Notes under the pieces: model-generated
Database searches by the model: none
Told to the model about the DNA's origin: nothing
The model's input: only the letters and a program-made list of their open reading frames with translations
Program-made: the position numbers and the translations under genes
DNA from: Eucalyptus grandis
Taxonomy: Eukaryota; Streptophyta; Magnoliopsida; Myrtales; Myrtaceae
Reading direction: 5' to 3'
Length of the DNA: 64,000 bases
Assembly: GCF_016545825.1 (NCBI RefSeq)
Contig: NC_052619.1
Location: 6,029,501-6,093,500, forward strand
Part shown: positions 36,075 to 50,299 of the stretch, one piece after another
Layout: every line of letters begins with the position of its first letter
Position numbering within the stretch: the first letter of the stretch is position 1

Positions 36075-37165
36075 TCTGGTTGGAACTCAGGTCAAGAAAA
36101 ATCTAGCTAATTTTCACATTCAGAAGAAAGGCGCATTCAACACCTAAGATTATGCATAGTCGATGCTTTCTTGAATTTGAAGATAAAAGGTTTCGAGTTT
36201 AGAATACATTGATGCATAGTGTTAATGGAAGCGGGGTATTCATACACAATTAACACACTTGAATAATAGAAAAAACTTATGGTTGAAATTCAAGTCAAGA
36301 AAAATCTAGCCAGTTTTTGCATTCAGAAGAAATGCGCATTCAACACCTAAGACTGTATAGAAAGGGGCATCAAAAAAAATTTAGTCAGTTTTCGCATTCA
36401 AAAGAAAGGGGCATTTAGCACCTAAGATTGTGCATCATTGATGCTTACTTAAATTTGCAAATAAAAGGTTTCGAGTATGGAATGCGTTGATGCATAGTGC
36501 TAATAGAAGCGATGTATTTATACACAATTAACACGCTTGAATAATGGAAAAAAGTCATGGTTGAAATTCAAGTTAAGAAAAATCTAGCCAGGTTTCACAT
36601 TCAGAAGAAAGACACATTTAACAACTAAGATTGTGCATCACCAATGCTTACTTAAATTTGCAGATAAAACGTTTCGGGTATAGAATGCGTTGATGATGCA
36701 TGGTGTTAACAAAAGCGGGATATTCATACACAATTAACACACTTGAATAATGGAAAAAAGTTATGGTTGAAACTTAGGTCAAAAAAAATTTAGCCAATTT
36801 TTGCATTCAAAAGAAAGGCGCATTCAGCATTTAAGATTGTGCATCATCGATGCTTACTTAAATTTGCAGATAAAAGGTTTCTGGTATGGAATGCGTTGAT
36901 GCATAGTGTTCATAGAAGTAGGGTATTCATACACAATTAAAACGCCTAAATAATGGAAAAAAGCCAAGGTTGAATTTCAAGTTAAGAAAAATCTAGCTAG
37001 TTTTTCGCATTCAAAAGAGAGATATATTTAACACCTAAGATTGTGCATTGTCGATGCTTACTTAAATTTATAGATAAAAGGTTTATGGTATACAATGCAT
37101 TGATGCATGTTATTAACAAAAGCAGGTATTTATACACAATTAGCACACTTGAATAATGGAAAATC
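36075..37165. repeat. Tandem array of approximately 203-bp units, five full plus one partial
   Basis: Unit landmarks GTCAAGAAAAATCTAGC occur near 36091, 36293, 36371 (partial unit), 36571, 36778 and 36981, so full-unit spacing is 200-207 bp. Each unit holds, in order, a GCATTCARAAGAAAG block, a CACCTAAGATTGTGCAT block, GATAAAAGGTTTC, GCGTTGATGCATAGTG and CACAATTAACACRCTTGAATAATGG. Units differ by several percent. No unit has a long open frame. The array fills the gap between the 3' ends of two convergent genes (CCT-motif gene on +, reductase on -). Confidence 0.88.
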
Positions 37166-37434
37166 ATCTAGGTTAGACATTATCCAACATCCAAACAAGA
37201 TGGAAAAAATACACCTCAAGGGCTCTTCACTTACAGATTTTAACATCCCCATCTAATCTCAAAGTAGCATACAGCGTATCAACTTTGGATAGTTTCTTCT
37301 AATAGCACAAACCATAGTCGGTGCCCATCTTCTTCCTAGGTCAATTGGAAACTCTAAAATATCTAATCTACATGGGGATTCTGAAATATCTTTCATAGAG
37401 AGGACTGTATCATCTAATAGATTTAATTGTGCAC

Positions 37435-37466
37435 GTGCGTGCGTGCGTGCGTGCGTGAGAGAGAGA
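37435..37466. repeat. (GTGC)n-(GA)n compound microsatellite
   Basis: Five to six GTGC units followed by a short GA run. It lies about 190 bases downstream of the reductase stop codon. Confidence 0.9.
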
Positions 37467-37658
37467 ACATGAATAAGCAACAAAGTTTTACCGGATAAAA
37501 GAGACAAAACATCCGCATTCTACAACAAATGCAAGCCAAAGCCCTCGTGTTTGTCCACACTTAACAGAAAGCCAGCATTATTATTAAAATACAACTGATC
37601 CGCTATAGACACCAGTAGCTAGCCCTCAAATCAAACAACCCTCTCCTCAGCATAAGCT

Positions 37659-40213
<2,555 letters not shown>

Positions 40214-40313
40214 NNNNNNNNNNNNNNNNNNNNNNNNNNNNNNNNNNNNNNNNNNNNNNNNNNNNNNNNNNNNNNNNNNNNNNNNNNNNNNNNNNNNNNN
40301 NNNNNNNNNNNNN
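40214..40313. other. Assembly gap (100 Ns)
   Basis: Exactly 100 Ns, the usual placeholder for a scaffold join of unknown length. Order and distance across it should not be trusted. It separates the truncated reductase gene from the pararetrovirus relic. Confidence 0.99.
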
Positions 40314-41024
40314 ATTTCTTGGAGGATTCTAATAGGGCTGGAGAAGAAGATGAATTTAGAAAGCCATAGAGAGGTTTTTCACAAAGCACACACTTTATTT
40401 CAAGGGATTACGCCTAACACATTACACCCTCCTCACCTTTTATAGGCGATAAGAGGTCAAATTTGGAATAAATGTGGGCCTTGGTTAGACCAGTAAAGAG
40501 GGAATCTCTGGAGGGTAAAGGGAATTTATTATATTGGAAAAAAAGGTTGAGGGGTTGATAGTTGATCACTAGCCTCATTTTTCCCTTGTTTTGCTCGGCA
40601 CGCTTATTGACATAAAATGCTTTACAAGCCCATTGCGAATTGGAGGTTTCAATAAGGCCTTACTACAATAGTTCTGAGCATTCCCTTTGAGCTAAAGCCA
40701 AGTGTTCTGGCTTCATTCCCATATGACTCGCCTTTGTTGGATTGATGTCTTCGTTCTTTTTGAATGGAAGACGAACAAAAAACTTTGGATTTTCTCATAG
40801 AGGATGAGAACATTTCTGAGCGAATTCAGAATGGGATTTGAACAAGATTCCAATAATTTTTACATGATTGGATCTAATAAACTCATTTGAATAGAAAAGA
40901 GTTTCGAATATTGACGAACTCAGAGAATTGATCTTTATATCTAAGATCTTTTCCAGGAATGATTCGAAGTTGAGAAATTTGAGTCATGATGTCCCAACCA
41001 ATGATTAAGTCTTTGTTGGGAAGA

Positions 41025-41480
41025 CTAGATCCAAAGATCTTTGTGGATATTGAACACTAGGCGAAGAAATGGACAGTTATGGGGGTGATTCTGACATTCG
41101 TGGAGAAAGTATCTCCTGAGACAGAATTGAAATATCGGATATAAAGAGTCCATAATTCTTCGGGGAAGAACTTTGGTGTCAAATATTGAACAACTTGCTC
41201 TAGTATCGATGAGAGCAATGATAGTAATTGGTTTGACAAACTTTAAGGTAAGGATTTTTATAGGGAAATGGGGACAATGAGTCTGGCTCGAAAATATGTC
41301 AAACCTTGGTTTTGGAGATGTGGATGATATATGAAAAATATATTCAGACTTAGAATTTGACTCAATTTCACTAGAAGTGGGGTAACATGGAATGACACAA
41401 AAAGTTTGTTCACCTGATTTTTCATCAACGAGAGAATAGTGATTCGATATCATCATTTTAAAGATAAATACCTGTTTCAT
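41025..41480 (-). pseudogene. Aspartic-protease region of the pararetrovirus relic
   Basis: Open stretch of 151 codons containing a retropepsin-like motif with the active-site glycine replaced (DTRAS, about 41190-41220). A second partly overlapping frame carries the continuation, so at least one frameshift is present. It lies downstream of the zinc-knuckle remnant and upstream of the reverse-transcriptase remnant, as expected for this family. Confidence 0.6.
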
Positions 41481-42082
41481 TCTTAATTTGATGTATCAAA
41501 TGATGTGACCTTTTCTAGCTTGGGGCAATTTTTGGCAAAATGCCCTTTAAGTTGCGAATAAAGCTGTGATTTGATTTTTATGGCCCGTGTGATCTTTCCT
41601 CTTGCGAAGGTATCGCAATTTCTTCTTTCTTTGGAAGTGCTTGTGGCCATGTTTGGATTTCTTTAACCAGAACTTCTTAAAGTGTTTCTTCTTTAGAGAA
41701 GACTTCCCGCAAAGTACCATCACAGTCTTTCTTGGAATATTTGATCTTTAAATTTTGGCGAGAGCATTTGTCTCGAGTTCTCTGTCATCTATGATGGAGG
41801 TACGGACCATCTAGCACTTCAAGCACAATTCTTCAAGACATAGATGGATTTCTTGTTGTATTTCTCCCAAGGGAATATCTTGTACTCTCCTCTATCTTCC
41901 AAAAAAAGATATTTCAACCATCTAAGATAGTTCTTTAGGGATGAAAGTCAGGAAAACATGTTTCAAATTTAGATCAACCCCAATCTGATAAAAAAGTTGA
42001 AGCATTTCTCGATAATGCTTATCAAGATATTTCTTCTGAAGGGAGCAACATTTTCTTTCGAAAAATTCTCTCATTTTCATTT

Positions 42083-43528
42083 CTATGAGATCGGTGGGTT
42101 TCCCACAAAGAAATGATATAAGAGAGTGATGGCATGGCTAAAATTATGTGACATTAGAAAATGAATTTGGTCTTGTTCTGACACAGATTTCCACCAAAGT
42201 TTAAGGCTTCCCATGAACCTTGTGACAAAGTTGTAAATGACATCATTCATATCATGATTGGCAATGGATTGAGTATTCAACCAAGTATGAAACTCTTCGA
42301 GTCTTTCTAGCTATTTGTTGTAGGGGATGTCATCTATGGTGAAAAACTGTTTTGAAGCCATTGATACATGGTGTCCCGGATTGTTCTGAACAATCTCTGG
42401 CTCGGAATAATTTGATTCCATATCCTGATCTGGAGGATCAGCCATGAATATTGATGAATTTACTGGTGCAACAAGAAGGGAATCAACATCAGGAATTAAA
42501 AAGGATGAAGAGGAGGAAAATGATACTGGATTTCGATTCGGTATCAAAGTGGTAGGAACAGTTTGTTCGGCGGGAGCAGAATCTAATAATTTGAAATGGC
42601 GAGGATTATTTGTTGAATAGCGAGTTCGGGTTGTTTCGAGTACCTAAATCCTTTAGAAAAGATTCTAGCGGATTTGATAACATCATCTAATTTGGCCTTT
42701 CTTTTATAACGATCGAACTTGATTTTGTAAGCATTTTTCTTTTCATTTGTCCTTCGTAGATTTTTGAGACGATTTCGCATTTCTGCCATATCTAGTTCTT
42801 TTCTGAAAGAATTTTCTGGGATGGTAGCAAAAATAGACGACTGGGGTTTTGGAGGCAAATACTTAATTCTGACAAGAGGTGCCAGTGGATCAAAAGGTCT
42901 AAACCTTCCTTCTTCAAGGAGTTGGATTTGCCTCTTGAACTTTTTTATCTCCGGCTTAGGGCTCTCAAGATGATGATACCCTAAATGTTGTCCTGATTCC
43001 AAGGCATTTAGCCTCTTTTGGAATTCAGAAATCATTTTCTTGGTGGTCTCATCATACTTTCGAAGATCTTGTTGCACATTTCCAATCTTGGAATCAATTG
43101 CTTTAAGGCATTGTTTTGTGCTAACAGAGTCTCGATTGCCAATTTAAAACGGCTTCAACAGCAGGAGTTCTTCTATGTCGTCCATGTTCATCTACATCGG
43201 TGGGGGCAGCTATCTTAGGAGCATGACAAAGATCGCCTTGTGGATCAATGAATTCCTCTAGAGCAGGAAACGAGAGTTTTGAACTTTCCCTGACAAGTGA
43301 AGGAAAATTTGCTTCTTGGAACATGGTCATGGAAGAAGTATGTGATGTTTCTATTGGAACCTCAAGTGGGTAAGAATACTTCTTAGCCCATTTTAGGATT
43401 GGCTTATAAAACGGAGAGAGAGCTTGCTTCTTTTGAGGAGGAGATGGTGGGGATGATTTTGGTGGATCTGGTGGAACTTGGGGTGTAGCACTGAACTCTA
43501 GTGGTGGAGGTGGTGCATATGAAACCAT
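42083..43528 (-). pseudogene. Capsid / nucleic-acid-binding region of the pararetrovirus relic
   Basis: Four consecutive open pieces (43121-43528, 42583-43077, 42311-42547 and 42083-42280) in differing frames. The first is Pro-rich and the second strongly basic with a heptad-like helix. The last has an aromatic cluster (LKLWWKSVSE) like that in capsid proteins of reverse-transcribing elements. Assignment rests on position between the movement and protease regions. No piece is intact. Confidence 0.5.
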
Positions 43529-43811
43529 GAACTGGTATTTATCACACTCACCAAGAGTATCAACGGATGAATCTCCGTTTAAGTACCTTTGGTATATGGG
43601 ATCTTTTGGTTTTTTCTGTCGAGGTAGAGGTTTTGCAAAAGGGTCTACCTCATCAGGGGAATTTGTACAATAGAAACATTGGCAAAAAAGATCCCAAAAA
43701 CAATGACCATACTGGTCTTTGTAGTAATGGATAGGATGTCTATCACTATTAAAGTGTCGAATAAGCTTTTTGGCTCTGGCTCGAAAATTGATTTAGGAAC
43801 ACATGGTTCGA

Positions 43812-44786
43812 TCATGAAAATGGTTTGGAAGATAAAAGGACTTTCTTCATTTTCCTTGCCAAATTTGATGGAAACAGTTCCATCTTTTTTCCGAACAAAC
43901 TCGAGTCCGTAGACTGGAAATGCTTGTTATCTTTGGTGCAGCTTTTCGTAGTTGGTAATCCAAGTCTCGGAAGGAGCTTGGCCAACATATCTTTCGGGAT
44001 CTGTCTAGGAACATGAATGCAGGATGCCTGATCATTTTGCATGGAGATGAACAAAGTATCTTCATTTCCATTGTTGAATTTTAGATCAAGAGCATGGTTC
44101 TGCACTCGATAAACCATCTGGTAGTGTAGTGTTGCAGCTACAGAGTCAGCAGTTTGAGGAGCTTCAGTGAGCTGAACTTGAACTTTTAAGAAAGAGAGTA
44201 GCTGAGGGTCTGAAAGAGCGATGTTGAAGTTTGGATACAAAGTCACAAAGACTGTTCCAGCATTCAAAGTAGTTTGGACAGTATCAATGCAAGCATGCTG
44301 GTATTGTAAAAACCTGGTATCCAACAACGTAATTATTGCCACAACTGGCAAGCCTTTACGACCATGAAAGGTGAGAGCAAGACGAACAACGCCATAATGG
44401 ACATGAAAATATCTTCACTGAACCCATTGTCTAGGAAATTCCGGAGGAATCTGGAGAGTAACAAAGTACTCTTTTTCAGTAGCAAGTATCGGATGTTGGT
44501 CGAATTTGGAGGACTGGACATACTCCTTTACTTGCTTTGGGGTCTGATGAATGAGTTGTCGAATGGAGCGGATGAGTGAAAATGACGAGTTGGGTTTGGC
44601 AAAAGCGGAGTAAAGGTTCATGAGAGGAAGTTGGGTTTAAAAAATCTTGGTTTCATCACTAAGAGAGACTTTGTAGAGATAATCTATCTTAGAAGCATTG
44701 GAGACACGAAATTCTGAGGGGGTGGAAGATGAGGGAGATGGAGCAAGAGAAACAGGTGCTTCGAGGATTTCTGGTTCTATAGACAT
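43812..44786 (-). pseudogene. Movement-protein region of the pararetrovirus relic
   Basis: Starts near an ATG at 44786 (MSIEPEI), 80 bases past the primer-binding site. The part at 43812-44351 contains the LDTRFLQYQHACIDTV stretch and following YPNFNIALSD, which I assign to the 30K movement-protein superfamily. The N-terminal part (44333-44621) is in other frames with internal stops, so it is broken. Called from position and motif; no function remains. Confidence 0.6.
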
Positions 44787-44863
44787 GATGAGAAACGATC
44801 TTCTCAAAGTTTGGATTCACCTACCAAGCGCATGGAATGGATAATCTTAAAAACGAAACCATG

Positions 44864-44875
44864 GCTCTGATACCA
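44864..44875 (-). promoter_or_regulatory. tRNA-Met primer-binding site
   Basis: Minus-strand TGGTATCAGAGC, the 12-nt complement of plant initiator tRNA-Met 3' end that primes reverse transcription in caulimovirids and many LTR elements. It lies 80 bases upstream of the first viral-type ATG and marks the 5' end of the relic next to the copia fragment. Confidence 0.8.
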
Positions 44876-44939
44876 TGAATGGACCTAGACTTAGAACTAG
44901 GGAGGGAGAGTAAATTTTCTGTAGGTATGCATCCTACAG

Positions 44940-45388
44940 TGGGCGAATAACCCATTCAAACCCTTCAGGGACAGCTTTTTAGCAGAAAACCATTAAGCCC
45001 TTTAGTAGAAATAACTCCAGCTTAAAGCTTCTCGCGGACAAAGTGACAATCAACTTCAATATGCTTAGTACACTCATGAAATACATAATTTGAAGCAATA
45101 TATGGATAATTGCCTGATAATCACACCACAATTCCATTAGCGTAGAATCTTTAAATTCAAGTTCAACTAATAATTGACGCATCTGGACTAACTCACGAGT
45201 AACTTAGGCCGTAAGTCTATATTCTGATTATGCACTGGATATAGTCACAATACTTTGCTTTGTACTCTTCTAAGACACTAGGTTTCCTCCTACAAAGGTG
45301 CAATAATTTGATGTAGACCTCCTATTTGTAGGAGACTTGGCCCAATCAACATCCAAAGATGCTTCCACCCTTTTGTGACTATGATCAC
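44940..45388 (-). mobile_element. Ty1/copia element A, RNase H end (3' part)
   Basis: Minus-strand decayed copia RNase H: the frame around 45300-45360 reads DVDWAKSPTNRRSTSNYCT, then a VELEFKDSTLMELWCDYQA stretch near 45110-45180, with several stops and frame changes. It is interrupted at 45388 by the long-inverted-repeat element and continues on the far side at 51043. No LTR is recognisable at its lower end; the pararetrovirus relic starts within about 60 bases. Confidence 0.75.
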
Positions 45389-45966
45389 GGCGGAAGTACG
45401 GCGCAAGTCCATAACTTGGCGCCGGGGACACTTAAGTGTCATAACTTTAAAATGATACACTTGAGTGCCAGTTTTGAAGTTAAATGGGACACTTAAGTGC
45501 CACTTTGGTGAAGATCCGGCCAAATGGCTTACGTGGCGACTTTCCGGCGAGCTTGGTCCAAAACGGCGTCGTTTTGCACGCCGACGTAGCGGGAAAATGC
45601 AAAAACAACGCCGTTTCGTAATACACGTGTAAATAATAATATAAAAATTAATTAAATTAAATTTTAAAAATTAAGAAAATTTTAAAAAAATAAGAAAAAT
45701 TAAAAAAATTTAAAAAATTAAGAAAAATTTAAAAAATTAAGAAAATTTAAAAAATTAAGAAAAATTTAAAAAACTAAGAAAATTTTAAAAAATTAAGAAA
45801 TTTTTTTTAAAAATTAAAAAATTAAGAAAAAAATTAAAAAATAAAAAATAAAAAAATGGGGGGAGAAGGTCGAACGGGCGGCTCCCTTGCCGCCGTCACC
45901 GGGAAGGGCCGGCGACGGAGGGGAGGGTCGCCCGGGGTCGCCAGCCCCCGGCCGGCGACGGCGAGG
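45389..45966 (+). repeat. Left inverted arm of the long-inverted-repeat element
   Basis: Reads inward through the CATAACTTGGC, CACTTAAGTG, GCCAAATGGC and AACGGCGTCGTTTTGCACG blocks, an AT-rich tract of repeated AAATTAAGAAAA (45650-45850), then a GC-rich end. The right arm 50300-51042 carries the same blocks in reverse complement. Confidence 0.85.
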
Positions 45967-45975
45967 GCCGCGACC

Positions 45976-48900
45976 TAGGTAGCACCGACACGCGACACGT
46001 GACACGCGACACGACACGACACGTGACACGTCATTTCTCAAAAAGTAGAGAATTCCGACACGTTCCGACACGTTAAATATTAAATAAATATTTTTATATA
46101 TAAATGCATAAATAATTTATCTATACTAAAAACATTAATCCTACATTTGTTAATATCATTCATTTTTTTTAATTTGACAAATGCAACTATATTTCATTGT
46201 AATAAATTAATAATCCATAAAACTTGAAGGAAAAAACAAGAAATCCACATTCCACTATTAAATTTAAAATTTAACAATAAGCAACAAAACAATCAATATT
46301 CCATAAAAGTAATATAACAAAATGTCATTCATCCACATTAAGTAATATAACAAAAAGTCATTCATCCACATTATCCACTTCTTCTGAAAAAAAAAACAGA
46401 CTCCATATCCTGCTCATCAAGTGAAAGATTTGCAACTTCAAGCACCCCAACATCTTCAAACGAGTCAAATGCATCTCCGCCAATATCCCACATTTTAGTC
46501 TCTCCTTCTGCATATTTTGAGCTTTTTCTTGATAGAAGACGAAGATTGTTATGAATAAAAACCAAATCTTCTGCACGTTTTGGGGTCATCTTATTTCTAC
46601 TCACCGAATGCACAAATGAGTAAGTACTCCAATTTCTCTCAGCACATGATGAAGAAGAAGGTTGTGCAAGAAGTTTTAAGGCTATGCTTTGAAGCATCGG
46701 TGAACATGCACTATGATTAACCCACAAAGCCTTAGGATTCATAGAATATTGATTTTGAATGGAATCAAAATCTCTAAAATCCCCATTTTTATTCACAAAA
46801 TCTACATACTTCAAATTCACCTTGTTGCGCTCATCCAAGTTAGGAAAGTATTTCTTGAAGCATTTCAGTCTTTCTTGGTTGATCTCCTTATTCTTATATG
46901 GAGAAATTCAAGTAGGATCTTCATCAAGCCATTGATCACTATAGTACCTTTATTTAATAAAATAAAATTAGAAAACAACAATAAAGAAGAAGAGTATTAT
47001 ATTATCATATTAAAGAAAGAATGACTACTAAAGTAATAATCTCATACAATTTTAGAACTTACATGGGATTTAAAGCATGTGCCAAGCAATGAAGTAGAGT
47101 ATTGTTCTTTGTCCAACGATCTACAAGAATTGTGTGAATTACCTCATAAAATGTGGACTTCTCATCTAGCCTTTTCACTTCATGTGCATATATAGCTTTC
47201 TTCACTTTTTCAATCATTGAACCCCACATATCATAAACTAAGTGAAGACAAGGCTTATCAGTGTCACAAGTTCTAAGCATATCATAAATAGGAGCCGTGA
47301 AGGAAAGTATATAATCAATCAAATCCCACCAAAAATCATCCAACACCTTCTCCTTGACAAACTTAGCTTTCTCTTGATTAACATCTCGATAGATACTCCA
47401 TTTGTCACAAATCACCATACTTTGAAGACCACTTTTTATCAACTTGAATCTTCTAAGCATCACAATCATCGAAGCAAAACGTGTATCCGCTACAGAAAGC
47501 AACTTCAAGCTAACAAACTCATGGTATATTGCTAATCTCATAGAATGATTCATGATGAAATGCTTGATTTGCATAACTTCCTTAACAATATCTGAAATCC
47601 AACTACATTCCTCATAAACTATTTGATTGCTCTCCATATTTTTCACAGCACAAATATTCTTCAAAGCTAGATTAAGAGTGTGCACCACACAAGGCGTCCA
47701 CATAATGGATGGAAATTCTTGCTCAATGAGTTGTCCCGCACCCTTACAATTTGAAGCATTATCCGTAATTACTTGGACCACATTCTCATGCCCAATTTCA
47801 TTGATAACTCCTTTCAGCAAGTTAAAAATAAAATGCATATCTTTTGTTTCTCCCGAGCAATCAACTGATTTTATAAACATCGGTTCTCCATCCGATACCG
47901 TCATGAAATTAATAAGCGGTCTTCTTTGTGAGTCGCTCCATCCATCACTCACAATACTTACACCCTTCTCATTCCACATGATTTTGATAGGTGCACACAA
48001 CCTATCAATATTTGCCTTCTCTTTTTGCAACAAAGTGGTCCTCAACAAATTATATTTTGGTGGTACATAACCCGCAATATTATGATTAGCAGCATAAGTG
48101 AAAGCGGATTGAAAATAAGGATTCCTTGCTAGATTAAACGGCAAGCCCGCCGAATAAAACATCCTAGCAATCTCACAATCCAGACGTTCCCGTTGAGTCA
48201 TATTAAATGCATTTTCAAGTGATTTTCCACTACCACTTCCACCTTTCCTTTTTTTGGAGTTCAATGATAAATCCATTCCGTCACCACCACCACCACTAAG
48301 TGAATAATTAGCAAGAGGCAAAGGTACATTTCTAGTTGCAATACTCATTAATTGAGTATGGACCTCTTCCTCTAATTTTTCCATCTCCAAAAGATCTTTT
48401 TTTTCTACTTTTGTACACTTTCCAATTCCTTTTCCACTTATCATCATCAAATGGCCTCTCACTCTTGTGTATGAACTCTTATAATCTTTTTGACAAAAGT
48501 TGCATCTCCAAGACAAATTTCCCCCCGTATCAGTATGATTAACTAACTTAGTAATATACCTCCATAATGGTTGTTTTACAACTTTCTTGTTAGAGGTAGG
48601 TTGTTGTGTGCTTGAAGTACTACTAGACATGTTTGAACTTGAAGACATTCTGCAAAAAAATAAAATAAATAAACATGTTATTATCAATTGCTATAAAGTT
48701 TCTTAGTAATACAATAGCCAACAGCAGCGAACAACAACAATATAGCAGCAATATAGCAACTATACAATAGCAAATGGCAGAGAACAGCAGGAAGAATGAG
48801 CAGATTATCAATTCAGTGTGCAAAGAACAGCAGCTATATAGTAGCAAATGGCAAAGAACAGCAGCAAGAATGAGCAGACTAGTATCCGCCTATATATCTA

Positions 48901-50290
48901 CTCAAATGGTGCCACAGCAAACTCAAGGTATGACGCATGACAGGACGTAACTATTTTCACTTTAGCTCAAGTAATTTATTCTACTACCGACCTAGCATTG
49001 GCAACTAATTGAGTGTCTACTGTGACAAATGCTACAAAGATGTTGCTCAAGAAAATCCTGCCACGTTTCAAACTATACCATTTCAACATGAAAATGACTT
49101 TACTCGCTTTCACTGGCTGAAAGTATTGATGAGAGCTTTAAAAGGTTTGCGTTCATTTATCAACCCGATAACATGCCATATTGCGATGGGGTGTCGCTAG
49201 CTATCCTATCACCCGTTTGTGGCGACTTGAGGTGACTCCAGCAGTGTTCTATCAAATAATTGTAGAATGAAGAAAGCGTGGCTGACCACAAAAGATCACA
49301 GGGACGAATTCTAGTTCACTGATTAAACCAACAGGACAAGATGGACTTCAGCCTGTCTACATAACTATGAACAAAAAACAGAGAATGCCAGAGCATAGTA
49401 AGTTCCCCTAATCATAGGATGTCAACCCTGCGAAGCATGACCCCAATGTGAGAAGATGGAGATCTGCAGAGGATGGGATTGAAGGAAAGATGTCTCACTT
49501 TCTTAACCGAATCAACCCACAATGACGTCTCTAATGATCACTCACCTGAAACCAACAGATGTAGTTGTCGCCAAACAATGCCCTTAGCGAATCGACGGGC
49601 TTCCTCTTCGGAAAAGAAAAGAAAAAATATTAGACAGAGGGTTCTTGCTCCAATTTTTCAACATCAACAAACTCTAGGGTTTGCCGAAAAATCCCAAATC
49701 GCATTATAAAGAAATCCAAGATGCTAACCTGGGATGAGCGAAATCGCAAGATGAAGAAGACCAATGCAGCAACGCTTGAGAGGTAGAGGAGACGGCTCGA
49801 TGCTTGCGAGAGAGACGAAGGCAAGGTCGGAGGGGACTGTGGCGACGGGTGGGGCTGAGGCGCGGGGGCTATGGCGAGTTGGCGACGCCGATTGGTGAGG
49901 TGGGCCACGCGGCCGGCTAAGCGACACCGGCGAGCGGCGACACTCACGGGTAAAGAAGAGAACTGGAGTGCTTTGCTCTCAGGTGCGCGCGAGTCCGACT
50001 GAAGAGGGAAGAGAAAAGTCCAGAAGGAAACCTATGCGTTGACTGAGGTTTTACCTTTTATTTTATTTTTACTTTTTTTATTTTCATATATTTATATTTA
50101 TACCCCAAAAGTTTTGAAAATTTATAAAAATAACCCGTGCGTGTCGGAGTCACGTGTCGGAATTTTCGACTCGCGTGTCGGAGATAGTTGACCACGTGTC
50201 GGTTTTTCCGACTCGCGTTGACCACGTGTCGGAGCGTGTCGGAGTGTCGGACACGACACAAAGGGTCTCGGAGAGTGTCCGTGCTACCTA
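45976..50290 (-). mobile_element. hAT transposon, 4.3 kb, with transposase gene and 8-9-bp target duplication
   Basis: Ends are TAGGTAGCACCGACAC (left) and the inverted TAGGTAGCACGGACAC (right). The flanking direct repeat GCCGCGACC occurs at 45967-45975 and 50291-50299, consistent with the 8-bp duplications of hAT elements plus one chance base. Subterminal zones are dense in one motif: nine GACACG within 45984-46075 on the left and six CGTGTC within 50136-50250 on the right, as expected of transposase-binding sites. The transposase lies on the minus strand. The GC-rich exon-like region at 49730-49990, with a GT donor at its lower end, is probably its 5' leader. Confidence 0.9.
46371..48648 (-). 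pseudogene. hAT transposase with BED zinc finger, one premature stop
   Basis: Two exons: 47063-48648 (start ATG at 48648, just after a TTTTTGCAG acceptor) and 46371-46947, joined by GTAAGT/AAAG. The result is about 720 codons, normal for plant hAT transposases. Order: Ser/Thr-rich N-terminus; BED finger (WRCNFCQKDY...RGHLMMISGKGIGKC); DDE-type catalytic core with VSDGWSDSQRRPLINFM and a later CVVHTLNLALKN; and the C-terminal dimerisation domain (RNWSTYSFVHSVSRNKMTPKRA region, about 46560-46660). The only visible defect is a TGA at 46908-46910, 13 codons into exon 2, in a place where a CGA arginine codon would explain it by a C-to-T change. That removes the dimerisation domain. The splice join is my inference; a different join could move the stop out of frame. 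Confidence 0.88.
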
Positions 50291-50299
50291 GCCGCGACC

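Larger units (their letters stand above)
40320..44880 (-). mobile_element. Endogenous caulimovirid (plant pararetrovirus) fragment, decayed
   Basis: Minus-strand relic of a single-polyprotein caulimovirid. It begins at a tRNA-Met primer-binding site (44864-44875), followed by a polyprotein start near 44786, a 30K-type movement-protein region (about 43812-44350), a basic/proline-rich capsid and nucleic-acid-binding region (42083-43530), a zinc-knuckle-like remnant near 41520-41560, a retropepsin-like region (41025-41480) and the N-terminal part of a reverse transcriptase (motif LVINYQPLN at about 40545-40574) that ends near the N gap. Every domain is broken by stops and frame changes, and the protease catalytic motif reads DTRAS, not the usual DTGAS. 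It is non-functional. The arrangement suggests a petuvirus/florendovirus-like lineage, but genus cannot be decided by eye. Confidence 0.7.

Noticed and set aside
36075..37165. CRISPR-like regularly spaced repeats
   Set aside because: The units are contiguous 203-bp tandem copies with no unique spacers, in a plant genome with no cas genes. It is a tandem repeat array.
49630..49947. Minus-strand frame that could be a captured host gene inside the hAT element
   Set aside because: It lies where the transposase leader should be, is GC-rich with a donor site at its lower end, and shows no recognised protein motif. A non-coding first exon is the simpler reading.
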